Assembly: GCA_964019415.1 (NCBI GenBank)
Contig: OZ025887.1
Span: 3,093,306 to 3,157,305 of the forward strand
Reading direction: 5' to 3'
DNA from: Ianthella basta
Taxonomy: Eukaryota; Porifera; Demospongiae; Verongiida; Ianthellidae
Length of the DNA: 64,000 nt
Shown: positions 58,801 to 64,000 of the stretch, one piece after another
How the letters are laid out: every line of letters starts with the position of its first letter
How positions within the stretch are numbered: the first letter of the stretch is position 1
Position numbers and translations under genes: made by a program
The notes under the pieces: generated by a model
Database searches by the model: none
The model's input: the letters and a program-made list of their open reading frames with translations, nothing else
What the model was told of the DNA's origin: nothing

Positions 58801-61800
58801 GAAACGCATCGAGCAACCACTACTGCACACATTGCAGAGCATACCCTAGGCTGTGCTCAAAGCGACTGTGCTCAGCGCCAGGAAACACATAAGAGCACGC
58901 TCCAAGAGCTTTTATTCTCCGCAATCTCTGGAACTCTGGAGTGTCTACAATCGCAACTAACAGAGGATGGAGTTTGATTTGGCTGTGGACTGGGTCGTTG
59001 AAAACCTAAGGGGAGAGTAAGGAAGCCAATATGAACGACCGAGGAGTACAACTCAGGTCAGTTAACTACAATTAACCCTTTAGTAACAACTAATAACTAG
59101 AGGGTAAGATTCAGCAGATCATGCAAACTGTGAAGCCGCAGTTCTGATAATGCAGCTAATTAGAGGTGTGACAAGATGGCGGGTGGAGACCCCTTACCCG
59201 AATCAGGAGCCGCCCTTGTCGCAAACCTTCCGATCGACTGGCGAGTTGTCAACGCTGACCTACAGGCTGACCTAGATGTCCTACATCACCAGTTATCATC
59301 TCGTTCTATTAGTATCTCCGCTGCCGAGGAGTCGTTTGTCACCATCACCGTTAGCACCTTATCGCGGAGCAACCTCCTGAAGGAAAAGCGTCCGGGAATC
59401 AACCCGCGTGGGCTGCACCGCCTCTCTTCAATCCAGAAGACAGCACGGAACTTGGCTATGACCAAGAACAGCCTTCGTGGGTCCATCTCCACCAACCCTA
59501 GGCCCTTCTTAAATGCAGTTAGGGCACATAACAAAGTGGCCAAAGTGGCGGCTGACGCCGCTAACCACCGCTCCACCCTACAACAGGAGAGGAAGTACCG
59601 CCAGAATCCTTTCGAGTTTGCTAGATCTATTCTTCAGTCAAAGAAGAACCAACCTCCAGAGTTCAGCGCACAAAGTGCGCACCAGTTCCTACGAACATCA
59701 TTCAGCAAGGAACCGTGCACCTATGCTGGCCTCCCTGATTGGATCCACTCCGTGATGCCCACCCCCCTAATTAGGAAACCTTTTGACATGTCTCCCATTA
59801 CCCCTAGCCAAGTCAAACGTGCCCTGAGGAAATGCTCCTCCAAGTCATCCTCCGGCTGCAACGGCATTTCCTATTATCACCTGAAACACCTACCGACCAC
59901 CCACCATTTCCTTGCTACCTTATTCTCCCGCATCCTACTTGATGAACACAGCTGCCCCCCATCCTGGTGTGTTGGAAAGATCACCCTTGTACACAAGTCA
60001 GGTCCCCCATCTGAGCCTAGCTCCTTCCGTCCCATTGCCCTGACCTCCACAGTGGGGAAGCTATTCAACCGCATCATTGCCAGCCGCCTAGAACACTTCG
60101 TTCTTGCAAACAATATCATCGACCCTTCTACACAGAAAGGCTTCCTATCTGGAATCCCAGGTGTGATTGAGCATATCTTCACCACCTCAGCCATCCTGAG
60201 CAACGCCAAGACGAATGGTCTCCCACTGTATATGACCTTCCTGGATCTCAGCAATGCCTTTGGCTCCATCTCTCACCAGCTGATCGCAGATATGCTAAAA
60301 CACATATGCATCCCCACCCCAGTCATCAGCTACATCAGCAACGCCTACTCTCAACTGAAGGGCTTCGCCTCCTCACCTAACTGGACAACCAATGTGTTCC
60401 CGATAGAACGTGGGGTTTTTCAAGGTGACACTCTGTCCCCAATGATCTTCCTCATTGCCTTCAACCCCATTGTGGAACTAGCTAACATGGACAAGGCATC
60501 AGGCTTCTCCTTCAGATACCCCGTCCCATCTTCAGCTGGCTTGCCCCCTGTGAACGCTCATATCTATGTGGAGTGGAACGAGCCCTCATCAGATGAACCC
60601 CCTGGTTGGTACCGCTGCTCTGTCACCGAGTACTCACCCGCAGGCCTGTCCACAGTTCTCTATGCCAACGGCAGCACCGAAACGGTTGACCTTCGCACAG
60701 TGCAGTGGCACCTTGCTACAGGCAACTCCAGACATTTCTTGTCCAAGGACAGCACGCCACCCACTGCAAAGGTCCCAAAAGTGAGGGCAAAGCTCCAAGA
60801 CATCAAGTTCTTCACAACCCGTCCCCACAGAGCCAAGGCATACTGTGATGACCTGTCCCTGAATATCGACCAATCGTGAAGAACACAAGTCTGCCCTCGA
60901 CCTCATCGACGCCCGCTGTAAATGCCTGGATCTCCACCTGAAGCCATCAAAATGTATCTCCCTGGCATTCGATGGTAAGAGGATTGTCCCCAACGCCACC
61001 TTTGCCCTCTCTTCTGGCAGCACCATCAACATCCATGACCACCCGACCAAGTTCCTCGGGAAGACCCTAGCCGACTGCCCAAGTCTACCGGCCAGAGCGC
61101 TTCACAGCGGTTGAAGGCACTCATTCTGCCCCAACTCACAGCTCTGGACGAAACACCAGTCAGAGGTGAATACAAGACATGGATGTTGAACCACTCACTG
61201 CTACCATCCCTACACTTCCACCTCATGGTCAATGACATCCCCAAGAGCCATGTCTATTCCCTTCAGAGGCTGCTCACAAGAATGGTGAAGAAGTGGCTGC
61301 ACCTCCCCCACTGCACCACTCCATCTGCTATTTTTCATCCGAACAGCCTTGACCTGAAGTTCCTCCCGCTATTCCTGGAAGAGGCCAAGATGTCACTGCT
61401 GACAACGGTAGCTCACTCTACTGATCCACATGTTCTTGAGTGTCTCCCCTCTCTGCAGGACCCGTCTTACCTGAAGGCTTCCTACCTTGACCCAAAGGCT
61501 GTGGAACGGTTCCAAACAGCCGTTGCCCAGTGCAGAGCCGAGCCACACACCCCTAAGAAGCCGCAGGTGCTTGCCAAGTGTAAGAAGCTGGCGAGAGAGA
61601 AGCAGGTGCAGGATTGGGAGAACCATCTCAGCCAGCTCACTGTCCAGAATGGTCTTTTAGACATCCTCCCTCTTGGTGCAGAAGACCACCTCTGGCAGCG
61701 TTTCCTCACAGGATTGCCAGCGGGTCAGCTGTCCTTTATACTGAGGGCAAGCTGCGACTGTCTACCATGCCCAAGCTCCCTGGTCCGATGGGGCTACTCA

Positions 61801-62838
61801 CTTAACCGGAAGTGCCCTCTGTGCAATGGCCCCCTCTGCAACGTGCAACACGTGTTGAATTGCTGCCCAACAGCCCTGACTGATGGCAGGTACACATGGC
61901 GCCATGACATGGTGCTCACCGCCCTACTCCCATTATTGCAGAGGTTTAATCCAGAAGCCTCCGTCTATGCAGACCTGCCGGATCACAGAGCATGTGAATC
62001 TCCTCCAGCAACCATTCCCCCCACCATCATTGGGACCACCGCTCGGCCGGATCTCTTTATTGTGGATGGTAAGCGTGCTACCATGTTGGAACTCACTGTG
62101 CCCTGGAACAACCTCACCAGCATCAAGAATGCTAGAGCCCGGAAGCAGGGGAAGACCAACTACCAGCTTTTGGCTTCGGACCTATCTGCCCAGGGTTACC
62201 AAGTTCAAGTGCTGACAATTGAGATTGGCTGCCTAGGCCACTACACACACGAGGCCTATACAGCTCTAAGGCTTGCTGCCCCCCAGAGCAAACCCTCTGA
62301 CAGACGTAAAGCTCTGACTGACGCGGCTAAAGCAGCCATCTCTGGGAGCTACATTATCTTTTCAGCCTACAAATCACCCTGGAACCTGGGTGCCGGTTGC
62401 CCAAATGGAGACTGAGCCCCAATTGTCCGCCAAATATGCCCATCAATCACTGTTTTTTTAATGTTATGTTTAGTGTATTGTTCACATGTAGCACCACCGT
62501 CCCCTTACATATCCATGTATTACTTGCCTATATACCCCCCAAATTGTATCCCCATACAGTCCTTTTGTTCCCCAAAGTTATGTTTTCCCCACTTTGTTCC
62601 CTCTAGCTTTTTCTCACCCTTACCTTGCCAGGGCATTCCCTAGCAATGCAGTTTCTACTGCTTAGCAACCTGTAACCCTGTGTCCGAGGTTCTACCCCTT
62701 TTCTATCACACCATTATCACTGATTGTATACCCCTGTTTTAATAATGATGTGGTTCCCCCCCGCGATGGTTAAACTAAAATCAACAATATTCAGATAAGC
62801 AAAGACTCCATGTAGACCGCTCTCACCTTGTGGTCCAT
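46423..62838 (-). CDS. SAMHD1-like: SAMHD1-like HD-domain protein
   Basis: Exons (minus): 62827-62838, 58845-59005, 58649-58776, 58339-58409, 57979-58155, 57835-57870, 57416-57580, 57260-57363, 54064-54120, 53864-53984, 51561-51647, 51361-51462, 50987-51169, and probably distal exons 46814-46844 and 46423-46512. The protein starts MDHK followed by [19 protein letters not shown] and lacks the SAM domain of human SAMHD1. Family members are GTP/dNTP-regulated tetramers that cut dNTPs into nucleoside and triphosphate. Similarity to the human enzyme runs from the HD core to the C-lobe, but catalytic positions differ (see the core entry). One intermediate exon between 50987 and 46844 is not found; alternatively the 51-kb exon reads on to a stop at 50975. 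Introns carry a Gypsy remnant, RLE-type LINE pieces and one nearly intact RLE LINE. Confidence 0.9.
47045..47317 (-). mobile_element. Fragment of an RLE-type non-LTR element
   Basis: [20 protein letters not shown], then [14 protein letters not shown] and [10 protein letters not shown], align with [34 protein letters not shown] and DLLALPVRL of the larger element at 54.6-55.8 kb. It is an old truncated copy of that family in the same host gene. Confidence 0.75.
47400..49850 (+). mobile_element. Decayed Ty3/Gypsy LTR retrotransposon internal region
   Basis: In order on the plus strand: a gag-like segment ([33 protein letters not shown]); a CCHC knuckle [14 protein letters not shown] near 48250; a protease remnant [12 protein letters not shown], in which the catalytic Asp of the usual DTGA is Gly; and reverse transcriptase pieces [28 protein letters not shown] and YFDDIVVFS (YxDD box). 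Then [13 protein letters not shown] begins the RNase H side. There are many stops and frameshifts, and integrase and LTRs are not seen. The element is dead and lies antisense in the large SAMHD1-like intron. Confidence 0.9.
49957..49979. repeat. (CCAAT)n short tandem repeat
   Basis: About four units of CCAAT(C), just after the Gypsy remnant. Confidence 0.85.
50823..50910. repeat. 9-bp tandem repeat (TACTGTATG)n
   Basis: About ten units with little variation, in the 3' region of the SAMHD1-like gene just downstream of the 51-kb exon. The Met-Tyr-Cys open frame here is a repeat artefact. Confidence 0.9.
50975..54120 (-). CDS. SAMHD1-like: SAMHD1-like C-lobe exons
   Basis: Exons 54064-54120, 53864-53984, 51561-51647, 51361-51462 and 51169 down to 50987 (spliced) or 50975 (stop TGA). 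They encode [68 protein letters not shown] and [20 protein letters not shown], then [19 protein letters not shown]. Human matches are ITDAFLKADDYIEITG, STAIDDMEAYTKLTDNI, IEYRNLFKYVGE and DYGMQEKNPIDHVSFYCK, then KNQVSQLLPEKFAEQL. This lobe mediates tetramer contacts in the human enzyme. Exon 57260-57363 joins directly to 54064-54120 in phase, completing the Met codon. Confidence 0.88.
52978..53424. repeat. Direct repeat pair with inverted ends and a 16-base G run
   Basis: An ~85-bp block (CAGTTAGCCACTGCAGAGGC onward to CCAACTACACCAG) occurs at about 52978-53063 and again at 53304-53388. The end of block one (CCAGTATTGGTGTCTCAGTT) recurs inverted after block two. A G run fills 53084-53099. 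It is probably a nested or rearranged MITE in a SAMHD1-like intron. Confidence 0.75.
54588..55787 (-). mobile_element. RLE-type non-LTR retrotransposon, C-terminal half
   Basis: The minus strand encodes 305 residues: a post-RT region ([40 protein letters not shown]), a zinc-ribbon-like [20 protein letters not shown], then [15 protein letters not shown]. It continues past a stop near 54868 with [16 protein letters not shown] and [20 protein letters not shown]. The Cys/His motif followed by a D...FFDVR core fits a PD-(D/E)xK-like endonuclease used for target nicking. The RT catalytic motifs are missing. It is a truncated insertion in a SAMHD1-like intron. Confidence 0.8.
57001..57095. repeat. 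Inverted-repeat hairpin
   Basis: TACCACATTCAAATGTGATGC and the complementary GCATCACCTTTGAGTGTGGTA form arms of about 45 bp around GGGCCTTTGGCCC. It lies in a SAMHD1-like intron. Confidence 0.8.
57260..59005 (-). CDS. SAMHD1-like: SAMHD1-like HD catalytic core exons
   Basis: Seven exons plus the 4-codon start exon at 62827-62838. The regulatory GTP-site residues of human SAMHD1 (Asp137, Gln142, Arg145; recalled) are present in [16 protein letters not shown]. The metal ligands equivalent to His167 (SRFEHSLG) and His206/Asp207 (LCHDLG) are present. Other key positions differ. His210 and His215 of LGHGPFSHMFD read [11 protein letters not shown]; the His233 position in exon 57979-58155 is not His ([12 protein letters not shown]); Asp311 of IDVDKWDYFARD reads [12 protein letters not shown], so His replaces the fourth metal ligand. 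Gln149 is Ala. The phosphate-binding LHRRAxxHK motif is kept. Activity may be lost or changed; this needs a full alignment. Confidence 0.85.
57911..57927. repeat. 17-base G homopolymer
   Basis: An uninterrupted G run in a SAMHD1-like intron, 50 bp from exon 57979-58155. Confidence 0.9.
59176..60879 (+). pseudogene. Retroelement ORF, N-terminal and reverse transcriptase part
   Basis: 567 codons from ATG. RT landmarks: [36 protein letters not shown], motif [12 protein letters not shown] (about residue 354), motif [15 protein letters not shown] (about 412) and motif C AYCDDLSL (about 555, with Cys for the usual Ala/Val). Between B and C lie about 130 residues instead of the usual few tens. They include [20 protein letters not shown] and [18 protein letters not shown], which look like a Tudor/chromo-like beta barrel. 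The frame ends just after motif C because of a frameshift; the continuation ([20 protein letters not shown]) is in another frame. N-terminal zinc fingers are not obvious. Confidence 0.85.
61111..62415 (+). pseudogene. Retroelement ORF, C-terminal part with restriction-like endonuclease
   Basis: 434 codons continuing the element after a second frameshift. It starts in the RT thumb ([32 protein letters not shown]). A Cys/His motif [18 protein letters not shown] near 61813 precedes a PD-(D/E)xK core at 62044-62110, [20 protein letters not shown], then [14 protein letters not shown]. This pairing of zinc motif and endonuclease is typical of R2/NeSL/CRE-type non-LTR elements, which nick specific targets. 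The stop TGA at 62413-62415 follows GAGCPNGD. Confidence 0.85.
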
Positions 62839-64000
62839 CTTCTCCCAAACACTTCGTGCCTTGTTAGTTCCTAGAAAACGGTGATATTTCCGTGAAAACT
62901 TAGTATCGCGGGGCCAGATCCTTTGTTCCGGTCTCGCGTAACGCGCAATACCGGTGTCACAGATTATTTTACTCCCCGTATAAAGTATCCCCCGGGTAAC
63001 CGAAGGTTGGTTAAACGACACAGAAATGCTGATAGAAGCTAGTAAAATGCACCCTGCTACAGGATGAGGCTTAACACTACCAGAAGAGACTGTTAGATGA
63101 CGATATAAGCGAACCCTGCACTTCCTTTGCAGTCCTTGCAGAAGACCACATCAATCTTGTTAACTGACGACCGCGGTGAGGTTTCTGTCCTTCTACCATG
63201 GCTGAAATGCTTGTGTACTCCTCTGGGTTCTCGAAAAATGTCAAGAGGGCACTACTGCAACGAACAGAAGTGCTTGAGTAGCACTACGGAGTGCAGTTTC
63301 GCAAACTGGTGGACATCGATGTGCAGGTACATCGACGCTACAGCCTGAGCATGTGAGGAGCATGAAACGGTCTGAATCTTAGCTACTGCTTGTCAAAGCA
63401 GGGTTGATGGGTGTCAGAACAACCCCTCGAAGTGAAACACACCAAAAAGAGTTAAGAAATACTCAGAAATTCAAAGTCGGGGGATAAAGTATCCTACTTT
63501 ATTTGGTCGGGTATAATTTTCGGACCGCGTCGGACCGGACCGGACCGTCCGGTCCGATAGTATAGCGGTATAATTTTCGGACCAGTGACCACACGAGTAA
63601 AGTGAAGGAAAAGCTGGCCACGTGTCTGGTCATAGCGGGAGGCAGGAGGATCGGGATTCATGGCATGATGCACCTGCTTGTGGAAAGGCTACAACGAAGA
63701 TAAGTTGACCTTGCCAATAGTTTTAATATGCTATGTTAATTTGTACCGTCGTAAATTCGTAATCTAGTTCACGATAGCTAGCATTCTATTGCAGGGGTGC
63801 TGGATCCTTTTATCCATCATATAGCTAGCTAAGATAAGTAGACCCTATGCTGTGCTATGTTAGTTTGTACGTAGCTTACCCTAACCCAAAACTACATGTC
63901 ACACTGCACCATGTCACCCCAAGTCTTCAGCATGAGACAGGTACAGTACAATTTGACCACCTTTGCCATTTTCTAGAGTGAGGGAACTTCACCCTGTAGT
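62839..64000. other. Upstream side of the SAMHD1-like gene
   Basis: CpG-containing sequence at 62839-63030 continues open on the minus strand beyond the chosen start, but without an upstream in-frame ATG, and is best taken as 5' UTR/promoter. Small open frames at 63127-63348 are not recognised. A palindrome with flanking direct repeats lies at 63510-63583. The last 400 bases show nothing definable. Confidence 0.5.
63510..63583. repeat. 17-bp direct repeats flanking a CGGACC palindrome
   Basis: GGTATAATTTTCGGACC occurs at 63510-63526 and 63567-63583. Between them lies (CGGAC)n sequence with a 10+1+10 palindrome, CGGACCGGAC-C-GTCCGGTCCG. The function is unknown. Confidence 0.8.

Larger units (their letters stand above)
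59040..62760 (+). mobile_element. Nearly intact RLE-type non-LTR retrotransposon
   Basis: It spans one long coding region (59176-62415) with a short 5' leader and a C-rich 3' part after the stop; exact ends and target duplications are not resolved. Only two frameshifts (about 60870 and 61100) break the frame, so the insertion is young. The coding strand is G+C-richer than the surrounding intron. It sits in intron 1 of the SAMHD1-like gene, on the opposite strand. Domain details are given in the two coding entries. Confidence 0.85.

Noticed and set aside
62839-63021. N-terminal extension of the SAMHD1-like protein
   Set aside because: The frame is open but has no upstream ATG; the ATG at 62838-62836 has a good context and gives the typical short N-terminus before VFNDP.
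1-64000. tRNA and rRNA genes
   Set aside because: No cloverleaf with matching boxes or ribosomal segment was recognised by eye; a tRNAscan-SE or Infernal run would be decisive.

Overview
The window is animal nuclear DNA: intron-rich genes with GT-AG splice sites, several inserted retroelement and MITE families, and no operons. Gene content and sequence style (many short palindromes such as TAGCTAGC and TGCATGCA, repeat-filled introns of 0.1-5 kb) suggest an early-branching invertebrate, most likely a sponge. That assignment is inference; nothing here proves it.

Layout from left to right. 0-1.4 kb: three copies of one repeat unit, two direct and one inverted. 1.4-8.4 kb (+): 3' part of a TPR-repeat gene built from 40-codon phase-0 exons, ending in a proline/serine-rich tail. 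8.4-9.8 kb: a broken LINE endonuclease fragment between two convergent genes. 9.8-42.5 kb (-): a son-of-sevenless (SOS) Ras/Rac exchange factor, reconstructed exon by exon from MAEETY to a proline-rich tail: histone fold, DH, PH, REM, Cdc25 and SH3-ligand tail, in the order of the animal family. One REM intron is of the minor-spliceosome AT-AC type. Its introns hold foldback elements, an hAT-type MITE, LINE pieces, a 25-bp minisatellite and hairpins with hammerhead-like cores. 44.4-45.6 kb (+): an uninterrupted BTB-BACK gene. 46.4-62.8 kb (-): a SAMHD1-like HD-domain gene without a SAM domain. Several catalytic positions known from human SAMHD1 are replaced, while most residues of the GTP regulatory site are kept. 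Its introns contain a decayed Ty3/Gypsy element, two fragments of one restriction-like-endonuclease (RLE) non-LTR family, and a nearly intact RLE non-LTR element at 59.1-62.4 kb. 62.8-64 kb: the CpG-rich 5' side of the SAMHD1-like gene, with no further gene recognised.

The SOS product would couple receptor and Grb2-type adaptor signals to Ras and Rac. The SAMHD1-like product belongs to a dNTP-hydrolase family but may have altered chemistry. The BTB protein is probably a substrate adaptor for cullin-3 ligases. There is no sign that the neighbouring genes share a pathway.

The most unusual items are the Tudor-like segment inside the reverse transcriptase of the RLE element, the altered catalytic centre of the SAMHD1-like protein, the AT-AC intron, the expanded SH3-ligand array in SOS, and the hammerhead-like hairpins. 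Exon boundaries come from splice signals, reading-phase continuity and recalled human sequences; no search was run.
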